A model generated the notes under the pieces. That model saw only the letters and a list, made by a program, of their open reading frames with translations. It ran no database searches and was not told where the DNA came from. Shown piece by piece: positions 36,783 to 47,940 of a stretch of 64,000 nt of DNA. The position numbers and the translations under genes are program-made. Numbering within the stretch: position 1 is the stretch's first letter; each line of letters starts with the position of its first letter. Source of the DNA: CBDBZL01 sp965213545 (GTDB lineage Bacteria; Pseudomonadota; Alphaproteobacteria; Sphingomonadales; Sphingomonadaceae); assembly GCA_965213545.1 (NCBI GenBank), contig CBDBZL010000002.1, forward strand, positions 682,001 through 746,000. The letters are read 5' to 3'.

Positions 36783-37799
36783 ATGTTGGACAACTCCTTT
36801 TTCCTTGGAGCCACGAGCGGCACATCCGGGATTATTGCAACGGGATTGGTCCTCGTCGCAGTCCTCGCGCTTATGGTCGCTGGATATACTAGCGTGACCC
36901 TGAGTGACCCCATGAGCCGCCGGATCAAGGCGCTGAATGCTCGTCGGGACGAACTCAAGGCGGGACTTATTAGCCAGGGTAGTCCCAAACGAAGGCGGTT
37001 GGCCCGAGGGAACGACACCACCGATCGAATGAAGGATCTCCTTCAGACGATGAAGGTGCTGCAGGAAAGCCAGATCCGGGCGATCCAGCAGAAGCTGGTT
37101 CACGCCGGCTTTCGTGACAAAGATTTGGCGGTCATCGTCATTTTTGGCCGCATGGTCATTCCCGCCGTGCTGGGTATCATTGCCTTCATCGCGCTATACG
37201 GAGCCGAGTTGTTCCCCGATTGGAGCGACTTCAAGCGCTTCATGGCTTTTGCTGCTGCGATGATGATCGGCTACAAGGCTCCCGAGATCTATCTTAAAAA
37301 CCTTGCCACCAAGCGCATGGCTGCAATCCAGAAAGGCTTGCCCGACGCGCTCGACCTGCTCGTGATCTGTGCCGAAGCCGGTCTGACGATCGATGCTGCC
37401 TTCGGGCGCGTCGCCAAGGAGCTCGATCGGGCCTTTCCCGAACTCGGTGAGGAGTTCACGCTGACCGCGATCGAGCTTTCCTTCCTCACCGAGCGGCGGC
37501 AGGCCTTTGAGAACCTGGCCTATCGTGTCGGCCTCGATGCGGTCCGCGGCGTGGTGACAACGATGATCCAGACCGAACGTTACGGCACGCCGCTCGCCTC
37601 GGCGTTGCGCGTGCTGTCTGCCGAATTCCGCAACCAGCGCATGATGCGTGCGGAAGAGAAGGCAGCGCGCTTGCCGGCGATCATGACCGTGCCGCTGATC
37701 CTGTTCATCTTGCCGGTGTTGTTTATCGTTATTCTTGGACCAGCCTCATGCTCGATCGCCGATGCGTTTTCGTCGGACGGGGCAGCCTCGGCAGGGTAA
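36783..37799 (+). CDS. tadC: Tad inner-membrane platform protein TadC
   Basis: A 338-residue T2SSF protein, partner of TadB. An N-terminal membrane segment (GIIATGLVLVAVLALMVAGY) is followed by a charged linker, two helices near residues 115-160, the T2SSF domain (GLPDALDLLVICAEAGLTIDAAFG and RYGTPLASALRVLSAEFRNQRMM), and a final helix (VPLILFILPVLFIVILGP). The ATG at 36783 begins the protein 11 bases after tadB. The 5' third is less GC-rich than the 3' two thirds. No tadD or later Tad gene follows; the next gene converges. Confidence 0.92.
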   Translation: MLDNSFFLGATSGTSGIIATGLVLVAVLALMVAGYTSVTLSDPMSRRIKALNARRDELKAGLISQGSPKRRRLARGNDTTDRMKDLLQTMKVLQESQIRAIQQKLVHAGFRDKDLAVIVIFGRMVIPAVLGIIAFIALYGAELFPDWSDFKRFMAFAAAMMIGYKAPEIYLKNLATKRMAAIQKGLPDALDLLVICAEAGLTIDAAFGRVAKELDRAFPELGEEFTLTAIELSFLTERRQAFENLAYRVGLDAVRGVVTTMIQTERYGTPLASALRVLSAEFRNQRMMRAEEKAARLPAIMTVPLILFILPVLFIVILGPASCSIADAFSSDGAASAG

Positions 37800-37830
37800 C
37801 GTTGCAGAAATCCGCTTATCGCGAGCCGGT

Positions 37831-38328
37831 TCAGTCCAATCCGGAATCGGTCCCTGAAGGTTCTCCTTCGAACTGGTCGCCGAACCGGTCCATCGTCGAA
37901 CGGATACGCTGAAGCAGTTCGCGCAGCGTCTCGATCTCGTCGGGCTCGAAGGCTGCAACCATTCGGCGCTCGAGCTGGAATGCAAGCGGCATGATCTCGC
38001 CATGAAGGGCAATGCCCTCATCTGTCAGTTCGAGCAGGTGAGAACGTCCATCCAACTCATTGGGATAGCGCGAAGCCAGCGACCGATCTTCCAGCCCTTT
38101 GCACGCCCGATTTACCGCGACCTTGTCCATCAAGGTGCGCTCGGTCAATTCGCGCTGGGTCGACCGCCCGGCATCGCCGAGGACAGCCATGACCCGCCAC
38201 TCGGGTACGCTGAGCCCGAACCGCGTGCGATAGGCCTGAGCGATCCGTCCGCTGACCGCGTTCGACGTCAGCGACAACTGGTACGGCAAGAAGGTTGCGA
38301 GTGATGTTCTTGTCGGCATTGCGGTCAT
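37831..38328 (-). CDS. MarR-family transcriptional regulator
   Basis: A 165-residue winged-helix repressor type protein. The DNA-binding part contains LSVPEWRVMAVLGD, then TQRELTERTLMDKVAVNRACKGLEDRSL (recognition helix) and a wing with DGRSHLLELTDEG. Helices at both ends form the dimer interface. The effector is unknown. It lies 51 bases after mtnP on the same strand and converges with tadC; both features could mean co-transcription with mtnP. Confidence 0.88.
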   Translation of the reverse strand: MTAMPTRTSLATFLPYQLSLTSNAVSGRIAQAYRTRFGLSVPEWRVMAVLGDAGRSTQRELTERTLMDKVAVNRACKGLEDRSLASRYPNELDGRSHLLELTDEGIALHGEIMPLAFQLERRMVAAFEPDEIETLRELLQRIRSTMDRFGDQFEGEPSGTDSGLD

Positions 38329-38379
38329 TTGCGCGACCTACCGCCCAATGGCAATCGACAGGTGCGCCAAAATTCTGCT

Positions 38380-39258
38380 TCAGCTCGGATACGCGGCCCT
38401 GTAGCGCCGGGCAATCGCGTCCAGCGCCAGACACTGCTGCTCGCTCCATCGCTCTGGCGGTGTCAGCATCGCACTGTCGAGCACGGTATCGATCGGACTT
38501 GGCGCTCGATCGTTCGGCAGGATAGATGCGAAACCGGTGATGACCTGTCGCGCGCGATCGGCGTTCGAGCGCATGATTTCGAGAATATCGGTAACATCGA
38601 CATCGCTGTCCTCGCGCCAACAGTCGTAATCGGTCACCATGCCGATGAGGGCGTAAGGCAGTTCCGCTTCGCGCGCCAGGCGCGCCTCGGGCATGCCGGT
38701 CATGCCGATAATGTCGCCACCCCATTGCCGGTAGAGACGACTTTCTGAACGGGTCGAAAATTGCGGTCCTTCGATTGCGACATAGCAAGTCTTGGGGCGC
38801 GGCTCGCCCCCACCGATGCGCACGGCCTGCGCGGCAAAATCGGAAAGCCGCGAGCATACAGGATCGGCCAAGGGAACGTGAGCGACCACTCCGCGCTCGA
38901 AAAAGCTACGTTCGCGGCAGGCAAGCGTCCGGTCGATGAATTGGTCTATGATGACCAACTCCCCCGGTGCAATCGCCTCGCGCAGCGATCCAACGGCTGA
39001 AATCGCCAGGATATCGGTCACGCCTAGCCGTTTGAGCGCATCAATATTAGCCCGGTAGTTGACCTGGCTTGGGGAGAGGCGGTGGTCCTTGCCGTGACGG
39101 GGGAGAAAGGTGAACTGGTGGCCTGAAACCTTGCCGGTGACGATGGGGCTCGAGGGTTCGCCAAACATGCTATTGACGACGACCTCCTCGGCATTCTCGA
39201 TTTCACCCGGCTCGTATAGCCCTGATCCGCCGATGATCCCAATATGCCATTGCGTCAT
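38380..39258 (-). CDS. mtnP: S-methyl-5'-thioadenosine phosphorylase
   Basis: A 292-residue purine nucleoside phosphorylase of the MTAP family, used in methionine salvage. It begins with IGIIGGSGLYE, has the phosphate-binding LPRHGKDHRLSPSQVNYRAN, and the substrate motif CYVAIEGPQFSTRSESRLYR followed by GMTGMPEARLARE. The aspartate in VTDYDCWRE contacts the base in relatives. The ATG at 39258 starts eight residues inside the longest frame and fits the family N-terminus. Confidence 0.93.
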   Translation of the reverse strand: MTQWHIGIIGGSGLYEPGEIENAEEVVVNSMFGEPSSPIVTGKVSGHQFTFLPRHGKDHRLSPSQVNYRANIDALKRLGVTDILAISAVGSLREAIAPGELVIIDQFIDRTLACRERSFFERGVVAHVPLADPVCSRLSDFAAQAVRIGGGEPRPKTCYVAIEGPQFSTRSESRLYRQWGGDIIGMTGMPEARLAREAELPYALIGMVTDYDCWREDSDVDVTDILEIMRSNADRARQVITGFASILPNDRAPSPIDTVLDSAMLTPPERWSEQQCLALDAIARRYRAAYPS

Positions 39259-39846
39259 TGTCCAATCCCCCGCGTTCCCCACGTGATATTCGAATAATCA
39301 AATGGATTGCCGCGCCGAACCCATACTGGCGGAAAAGGTTGCCATCGAGTGCGCCGCATATCGACGATGCGTTATCGCCGGTAACTTCCTCTGTCGCCCG
39401 CCACCTGTTGGACCGGTTCGTTCATTTCGCATGAAAGAGCAGCCTGCTTCGAGCCGGCCCCGATGGGATAAGACACGCTCAGCGGGTAGGGTGACTTACC
39501 CGGCTAAGCGTGACGCGCCCTCGCCATTCCGGTTGGTTTGACCGGGGCTGCTGCAAGTTCACATCCGAAAGATGTAGCGTGAGCACCCCTTGTAGATCGC
39601 AGTGTTTTAGCAGGGCGCTCGAATAGCCGACTGTTTTCGTGTATAAAATTGCCCGTGGAGTACATATGTTGCAGTCCTGCCACAGATGAACCTAGAATGA
39701 CCGAGGCTGAGTGGTTTTGTTTGAAACAAGCCGCGCGCTCGCCGAAGGTTAGCGCGACTCGCAGCGCCCGTACAAGCGTCGGTACAGGGGTGTGCGACGG
39801 AGATTTGGCACTTCTTCAAACCACACGACTGCAAGGAACTGCACTC
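39259..39846. other. Intergenic region between mtnP and the TonB receptor
   Basis: About 590 bases without a convincing gene. Short frames here (for example 39302-39541) have proline/arginine-rich shadow-like translations. A TATAAAAT run at 39642-39649 could be a -10 element for the receptor gene, although no good -35 lies at the right distance. This stretch is the natural place for the receptor's promoter and any regulator site, but no operator palindrome was seen. Confidence 0.4.
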
Positions 39847-42800
39847 ATGAACACCACTCGCCTTCGCGTGCGCGTATTGCTGACCGGCGCGGCCTTGCCG
39901 GCGCTTGCCCTCACCGCGGTCGGCTTCGGCGCCGCTCCAGCGTCCGCTCAGGCAGTCGATTGTCCGGACGAGAATTTCAACGGGGTATGCGATGGGGAAG
40001 AGCTGCTCCTCAACACTACCGATGACTACCGACCTGTCGTGGACGCGATCGTGGTTACCGGCTCGCGTATCGCCCGCCCCGATCTGGCTTCGGCAATTCC
40101 AGTACAATCCATCCTGGCCGAACAGATTACCAGTACTGGTGACTTGTCGCTGGGCGATGCGATCAACGAGCTGCCGTCGCTGCGCTCGACTTTCAGCCAG
40201 GCGAACTCCACCCGCTTCATCGGCACCGCGGGTCTCAACCTGCTCGATCTGCGGGGCCTGGGCAGTGCCAGAACACTGGTGCTGGTGAACGGTCTGCGGC
40301 ACGTGTCCGCCACTCCAGGCGAGTTTCGCGTCGATGTGAACACGATTCCTTCGAGCCTGCTCGAGCGGGTCGATATCGTGACAGGGGGCAATTCCGCCGT
40401 CTATGGATCCGACGCGGTATCGGGGGTGGTCAACTTCGTATTGCGGCGCGATTACGAGGGAGCCGAGCTGCGGGGTCAGGCGGGCCTTTCCGATGAGGGC
40501 GATCGCGGTTCCTACCAGCTGAGTGCACTCGTTGGGCAGAATTTCCTCGACAACCGCCTGAACGTGACCTTCCATGGCGAGTATTCGCGGCAGAAGCCGG
40601 TCTATTACAGGGATCGTCCAAATTTCACGGGCGCGTATACCGGCACGCCGGGGTTCTACACGGTCGAAAATACCTTAGGTGAGCCGCCCGAGGGTGATGG
40701 CATTCCTGATACCGCCTTCTTCGATACGACGCCAGGAAGCACGTTCAACATCATTTCCGAGGGCGGCGCGGTGCTTACATCGTGCCCGGCCGAACCGGCC
40801 GCAACCGATCCCAACTTCGCGCTTATTCAGGCGCGGCGCGCCGCGGTGTGTACCGGTCAGACCTCGCCAACCGGCGGTCGGCTTAGCGACAATTACTTTT
40901 TCCTGCCCAATGGAACGCTTGTTCGCAACAACCCCGAGATTGATTTGCGCAATGTGGGTGGTGGCACATTCGGGGGGCTGGGTTCGACCGGCGTGGAGGA
41001 TGACATCCTCATCCCCGGGATTGAACGCTACATCGGCAATATCTTGATCAATTTCGCGATATCGCCTGCGTTCGAGCCTTTTATCGAAGCGAAATATGCA
41101 CGAGTTACAGCCAATCAGGCGTCGAACCAGCCCACTTTTGTCAATTCGACGCTGTCGCCTCGGTTCTTTCTCGACAATCCGTTTTTGTCCGATCAGGCCC
41201 GTACCACCATTCAGACAATTACAGGGACAACTTCGACAACTGCTCCGTTCACCTTCTTCCGGTTCAACAATGATATCGGCACGCGGACTGAAGATCACTT
41301 GCGCGAGACCTATCGCGTTGTGGGCGGGATACGGGGAGATATCTTCCTAACAGGCAACGTGCGTTACGAAGTTGCAGTGAACTGGGGGCGGACGGAGACC
41401 TTCTACGAGACCGGCGGCAATGTGGACATCGCCAAGTTCAACGCCGCAGCGGACGCGCGCCGTGCGCCCAACGGGACGATCCAGTGCCGCATCAACGTCG
41501 ATACGAACACCGCCAATGATGATCCCGCGTGCGTTCCCCTCAACCTGTTCGGCTTCCAGTCACCGTCGCTGGCTGCCAGGGACTACATCTTGTACACCTC
41601 GACCCGCGACGAATGGGCGGAGCAGCTTCAGATCGCGGCTTTTGTTGCCGGCGATTCCTCAGGGCTGTTCGAGCTGCCTGGCGGGCCGCTGGGTTTTGCC
41701 CTTGGTGCCGAATACCGCACCGAGGACGCCTTTTCCGACTACGACGATTTCACGCAGAGCGGAGCGACCTTTCTCAACTCCTTCGACACGTTCGACCCGC
41801 CCAAGGTTGAGGTGAAGGAAGCGTTCGCCGAACTTCGTGTACCGATCCTCGGCGATCTTCCGTTCATCAACGAGCTGACCGTCGAGGCTTCAGGTCGCGT
41901 TTCGGACTACGATTTCCTCGATGACGTGGTCTATGCCTATAATGTTGGTGGCATCTGGTCGCCGGTTGACGGCCTGCGCCTGCGTGTGGGCTATGGCCGC
42001 TCGGTGCGCGCGCCAAACCTGACCGATCTTTTCGCTACGCGCTCGGAGACCTTTGCCAACAACCTGCGCGATCCGTGCGATCAGAGGTTCATTGATGAAA
42101 ACCCCAACCGGGCGCGCAACTGTGCGGAGGATGGCATTCCCACCACCATCGTGCTGCCCGGCGAGACAACCTCCCGTCCATGGACCAACCAGCCCGCCTC
42201 AGGGATCTCGGGTTTCAATCAAGGCAACGAGAATCTGGTGCCCGAAGTGGGCAACAGCTTCACCGCAGGCGCGGTCTTCCAGCCGCGCGCGATACCGGGT
42301 CTCGCCGTCACGGTCGACTATTACGATATCGAGATCACCACGGCGATCAGCGGCTTGACAGGCCAGAATATCATCAATCGTTGCTATGATGACCCGGTCA
42401 GCATTGACAACCCGTTCTGCGACGCGGTGTTCCGCCGGAGCACGGATGATCCAATCACCAATGGCGCGTTCGATGGCCAGGCGGGTCGCAGGTTCGATGG
42501 CTTCCCCGACTTCTCGTTCCCCGTTCTCGGGCCGGGCTTCCTCAACCAGCCGTTCAACTTCCAGGCGCTCAAGACCAAGGGTGTGGACCTGAACGCATCC
42601 TATCGCCGCTTCCTTGGCGAGACCGAGTTCAGCACGAACTTGCTTTTGTCCTATCTTATCGAGCGTGAGGAATTCACCTTCATCACCGATCCCGATCGCT
42701 CAACGCGCCTGCATGGTGTGCTTGGCGATCCGCAGTGGACGGGCATCTTCCAGGCCGATGCCGATTTCGGCTTTCTCGATGTCTCGTATGACCTGCGCTA

Positions 42801-43086
42801 TGTCGGCAAGCAGACGATCGACTCCTGGGAAACTCGCTTCTCACACCAGGGTCGGCCACCCGAGAATGCCGATCGCCGCCCGTTCGGTTTTTATCCAGAG
42901 AAGTTCTACCACGACATCCAGTTCGGTTTCGAACTGGAGGATCTGCATCGCTTCTACATTGGCGTGGACAATGTTCTCGACACGCTGCCTCCGCTCGGTT
43001 TGATGGGTGACGGTGACGGAAGCGCGATCTTCCCCAACACCGGTCGCTTTTACTATGCCGGGTTCAGGGTTCGGTTCGGCTCGTAA
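39847..43086 (+). CDS. TonB-dependent outer-membrane receptor
   Basis: A 1,079-residue receptor of the large sphingomonad type. The signal peptide ends near APASAQA. An acidic segment with DCPDENFNGVCDGEE comes next, then the TonB box region VVDAIVVTGSRIARPDL. The plug contains LRGLGSARTLVLVNGLRHV and VDIVTGGNSAVYGSDAVSGVVNFVLRRDY. The barrel ends with FYYAGFRVRFGS. The ATG at 39847 is chosen for the signal peptide; the frame is open further upstream without meaning. The ligand is unknown and no transport partner lies nearby. Confidence 0.92.
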   Translation: MNTTRLRVRVLLTGAALPALALTAVGFGAAPASAQAVDCPDENFNGVCDGEELLLNTTDDYRPVVDAIVVTGSRIARPDLASAIPVQSILAEQITSTGDLSLGDAINELPSLRSTFSQANSTRFIGTAGLNLLDLRGLGSARTLVLVNGLRHVSATPGEFRVDVNTIPSSLLERVDIVTGGNSAVYGSDAVSGVVNFVLRRDYEGAELRGQAGLSDEGDRGSYQLSALVGQNFLDNRLNVTFHGEYSRQKPVYYRDRPNFTGAYTGTPGFYTVENTLGEPPEGDGIPDTAFFDTTPGSTFNIISEGGAVLTSCPAEPAATDPNFALIQARRAAVCTGQTSPTGGRLSDNYFFLPNGTLVRNNPEIDLRNVGGGTFGGLGSTGVEDDILIPGIERYIGNILINFAISPAFEPFIEAKYARVTANQASNQPTFVNSTLSPRFFLDNPFLSDQARTTIQTITGTTSTTAPFTFFRFNNDIGTRTEDHLRETYRVVGGIRGDIFLTGNVRYEVAVNWGRTETFYETGGNVDIAKFNAAADARRAPNGTIQCRINVDTNTANDDPACVPLNLFGFQSPSLAARDYILYTSTRDEWAEQLQIAAFVAGDSSGLFELPGGPLGFALGAEYRTEDAFSDYDDFTQSGATFLNSFDTFDPPKVEVKEAFAELRVPILGDLPFINELTVEASGRVSDYDFLDDVVYAYNVGGIWSPVDGLRLRVGYGRSVRAPNLTDLFATRSETFANNLRDPCDQRFIDENPNRARNCAEDGIPTTIVLPGETTSRPWTNQPASGISGFNQGNENLVPEVGNSFTAGAVFQPRAIPGLAVTVDYYDIEITTAISGLTGQNIINRCYDDPVSIDNPFCDAVFRRSTDDPITNGAFDGQAGRRFDGFPDFSFPVLGPGFLNQPFNFQALKTKGVDLNASYRRFLGETEFSTNLLLSYLIEREEFTFITDPDRSTRLHGVLGDPQWTGIFQADADFGFLDVSYDLRYVGKQTIDSWETRFSHQGRPPENADRRPFGFYPEKFYHDIQFGFELEDLHRFYIGVDNVLDTLPPLGLMGDGDGSAIFPNTGRFYYAGFRVRFGS

Positions 43087-43113
43087 CTGTCCGCATCGAA
43101 ACCAGACAATTCG

Positions 43114-43147
43114 GGGGCCGGGGTGTAATTCGCCTCGGCCTCTTTTT

Positions 43148-43148
<1 letters not shown>
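43114..43148 (+). terminator. Rho-independent terminator of the TonB receptor gene
   Basis: GGGGCCGGGG-type bases at 43114-43123 pair with CCTCGGCCTC at 43133-43142 (two G-U pairs), followed by six T bases. It lies between the receptor stop and the convergent clpB stop. The T-run is on the plus strand only, so it serves the receptor. Confidence 0.8.
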
Positions 43149-45727
<2,579 letters not shown>

Positions 45728-45782
45728 CAATCAGCCCCTGTGGTGAACGACAATCGCAGGATCGCCATCAGGCCGCCACATA

Positions 45783-45802
45783 GTGTTGCGTAATGGCAAC
45801 AC
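45783..45802. promoter_or_regulatory. Perfect inverted repeat in the clpB / membrane-protein divergent region
   Basis: GTGTTGC at 45783-45789 and GCAACAC at 45796-45802 are perfect reverse complements six bases apart. The repeat lies 56 bases before clpB and covers the first possible ATG (45793) of the divergent membrane protein. It could be an operator for a dimeric regulator, or a hairpin around that start codon. Confidence 0.4.
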
Positions 45803-47496
45803 AAGGCCGGCCTGTGCGACTTTTGAGGGTGGAATTGCCGCAGCCAATCCGCGATGAGACCGGGTTGATGGCCACGCTATCATCCCCGGTTGCACGAGTT
45901 GACGACACCTTGGCGCCCGGCACGCTCGCGGGTGCGTTGCTGCCACTGGTCGGTGCCGCGCTCGCCTTCGTGCTGATCAAGCAGGGCACCGACCTGGTGG
46001 CGACCCAGCAACCCGAACTGGTGTTCGTGTGGCTGGTCCCGGTAGCGCTGATCAGCGCGGCGATGGCGTTCGTGCGCATCGGCGCGCTCGCCCGCGTGCC
46101 GCGAACCTTTGCCCGCGGCGGGGCGGTGTTCTTCGGCTTGTATTTCCTGCTCGAGCCCTTCGCCATTCCTTATGCGGCGCTCGCTCCAAGCCATCCGGCG
46201 GTGCTGTTTCACGAACACGCGCGCTGGATCGGCTGCGCGCTGGCGATCGCCGGATGGTGGCGGCTCGGCGGTCTGTTCGCCTCGGCCGCATTGCTGTGGA
46301 TGATGCGCGAGCTGCACCCGGCGTTGACGGGCTTTTATTTCTCCACGCTCGATATTCGCACGGCTTACGAGACCTTCGCTTTCTTCACGCTGGGAGTAGC
46401 ACTGGCGCACGGATTGTCGGCGCGCGCCAACTGGCGTGATCGGTTGGGCATGGACTCCGCGACCGCGCAGCGGGCCATCATGTTCGTGCTGGCAGCGGCG
46501 ATCGGCGGGCATCTGGGCAACTACCTTTATTCGGGCCTTGCCAAGCTGGCGCTCGACGGAGGGCCGTTCTCCTGGCTGCTCGACAACGAGCTTCATGCCG
46601 GCATTCCCGGCGCGCTCGAGAAGGGAACGCTGGTCACCGCCGCCTCGCCCGCAATTACCCAGATGCTGTATGACACTATGGCCGTGCTATGGTTCCCGAT
46701 GAACGCCGCCGCCCTGCTGCTCCAGGTGGCGGCGCCCATTACCGCGCGGCGCCGCAAGTGGCTGATCTGGACCACGATCGGGTACGATATCTTTCACGTT
46801 GCGGTCTATGTCGCGCTGGGGCTGCTGTTCTGGAAGTGGATCGCGGTCAACACCATCATCGTCCTCACGCTTGCCCGCATGGCCGACAGCGAGTGGGACA
46901 AGGGACTGGTGCGGTGCTGCATCGTCTTCATGCTAGCAGGACCACTGCTGTTCCGCATCGCCACGCTGGCCTGGTACGACACACCGGGTTTCGGCTCGCC
47001 CTATTTCCAGGCCGAGCTGGAAGATGGCCAGGTCATGCGCGTGCCCAACGCTTGGTTCCTGTCCTCCGGCTATCAGGTCTCGCAGGGACGCATGTTCTGG
47101 CCCGAGGGCGGGCGAGGGCATTTCAATCCGTCGATCTGGGGTTCGGTGCTGACCCATGCGGACTTGATGGCCGGGCGCGGATGCCGGGCGCCGCTTACCC
47201 CCGCCGCACCGGACAAGAGCTATGGCAAGCTCACCGACCTTGCACGGTTCGTGCAACTCCAGCACCAGATCATGAGCAAGCGCCGGCTGGATTATCGCCT
47301 GTTGCCGCATCATCACATGCCCAGCCCCTTCCTCGCCGATCCCTTCGTGGCTGTGGCTCCGAACAAGGTCGCGCGTTACGACCTGGTACTGGAATCGGTA
47401 TGCCTATCGCTTGATAATGGCCGCCTCGTGCGCCACGTGCTTAAGCGCGACACATGGCCGCTCTACGCGCCCGGCACCGGGGAAATCCTGCAATGA
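45793..47496 (+). CDS. Multipass membrane protein, paired with a DCC protein
   Basis: Up to 567 residues from ATG 45793; an ATG at 45868 (542 residues) would clear the inverted repeat and may be the real start. About ten hydrophobic segments fill residues 45-400. The C-terminal 170 residues are soluble, with HHHMPSPFLADPF and a closing RHVLKRDTWPLYAPGTG. The family was not recognised with certainty; the layout and the following DCC gene recall HTTM (vitamin-K-carboxylase-like) membrane proteins, which are often next to DCC proteins. The stop overlaps that gene's start by 4 bases. Confidence 0.7.
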   Translation: MATQGRPVRLLRVELPQPIRDETGLMATLSSPVARVDDTLAPGTLAGALLPLVGAALAFVLIKQGTDLVATQQPELVFVWLVPVALISAAMAFVRIGALARVPRTFARGGAVFFGLYFLLEPFAIPYAALAPSHPAVLFHEHARWIGCALAIAGWWRLGGLFASAALLWMMRELHPALTGFYFSTLDIRTAYETFAFFTLGVALAHGLSARANWRDRLGMDSATAQRAIMFVLAAAIGGHLGNYLYSGLAKLALDGGPFSWLLDNELHAGIPGALEKGTLVTAASPAITQMLYDTMAVLWFPMNAAALLLQVAAPITARRRKWLIWTTIGYDIFHVAVYVALGLLFWKWIAVNTIIVLTLARMADSEWDKGLVRCCIVFMLAGPLLFRIATLAWYDTPGFGSPYFQAELEDGQVMRVPNAWFLSSGYQVSQGRMFWPEGGRGHFNPSIWGSVLTHADLMAGRGCRAPLTPAAPDKSYGKLTDLARFVQLQHQIMSKRRLDYRLLPHHHMPSPFLADPFVAVAPNKVARYDLVLESVCLSLDNGRLVRHVLKRDTWPLYAPGTGEILQ

Positions 47497-47936
47497 CCGC
47501 ACTTGGTTCGAACAACGAGGTCATCGAGGAACCTGCCGTGGCCATAGTGTATGACGGGGCTTGCCCGTTCTGTGCCGCCTATGTCCGCATGGTGCGACTG
47601 CGCGAAGCGGCGGGCGAGGTGCGGCTTGTCGATGCACGCCAGGGCGGAGCGCTTGTCGAGGACGCGCTCGCCAGAGGATATGATCTGGACCAAGGGATGG
47701 CGATGCGGATGGGCGGCCGCTGGTATCATGGCGATGAGGTCATGAACATGGTCGCCATGATGAGCAGCGGGTCGGGCCCACTCAATCGCCTGCACGCCTG
47801 GATATTCAGCAGCCCGTCGCGCGCGCGGCTGCTCTACCCGGGGCTGCGTGCCGGGCGCAATCTGGCGCTCAGGCTGCTGGGCCATCGCTCGCTGGCCGAT
47901 GCCGGGATCGCGCCGCCGCCCGCCTCGCGGCGCTGA
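47493..47936 (+). CDS. DCC-family (DUF393) thiol-disulfide protein
   Basis: A 147-residue protein. Residues 19-27 read VYDGACPFC: the D-G-x-C-x-x-C motif that defines the DCC family, thought to have a thioredoxin-like fold and thiol-disulfide activity. The rest is helical with VMNMVAMMSSGSGPLNRL and a basic C-terminus. Its ATG overlaps the upstream membrane-protein stop (ATGA), so the two are probably made together. The biological role of this pair is unknown. Confidence 0.85.
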   Translation: MTALGSNNEVIEEPAVAIVYDGACPFCAAYVRMVRLREAAGEVRLVDARQGGALVEDALARGYDLDQGMAMRMGGRWYHGDEVMNMVAMMSSGSGPLNRLHAWIFSSPSRARLLYPGLRAGRNLALRLLGHRSLADAGIAPPPASRR

Positions 47937-47940
47937 TCCG

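Noticed and set aside
39302..39541. 79-residue frame in the mtnP-receptor gap
   Set aside because: No ribosome site, Arg/Pro-rich translation, no recognisable fold; most likely noncoding.
45728..45782. Heat-shock (sigma-32 or CIRCE) element before clpB
   Set aside because: No CTTGAA/CCCCAT pair with right spacing and no CIRCE 9-9-9 inverted repeat; the palindrome found has a different word and spacing.
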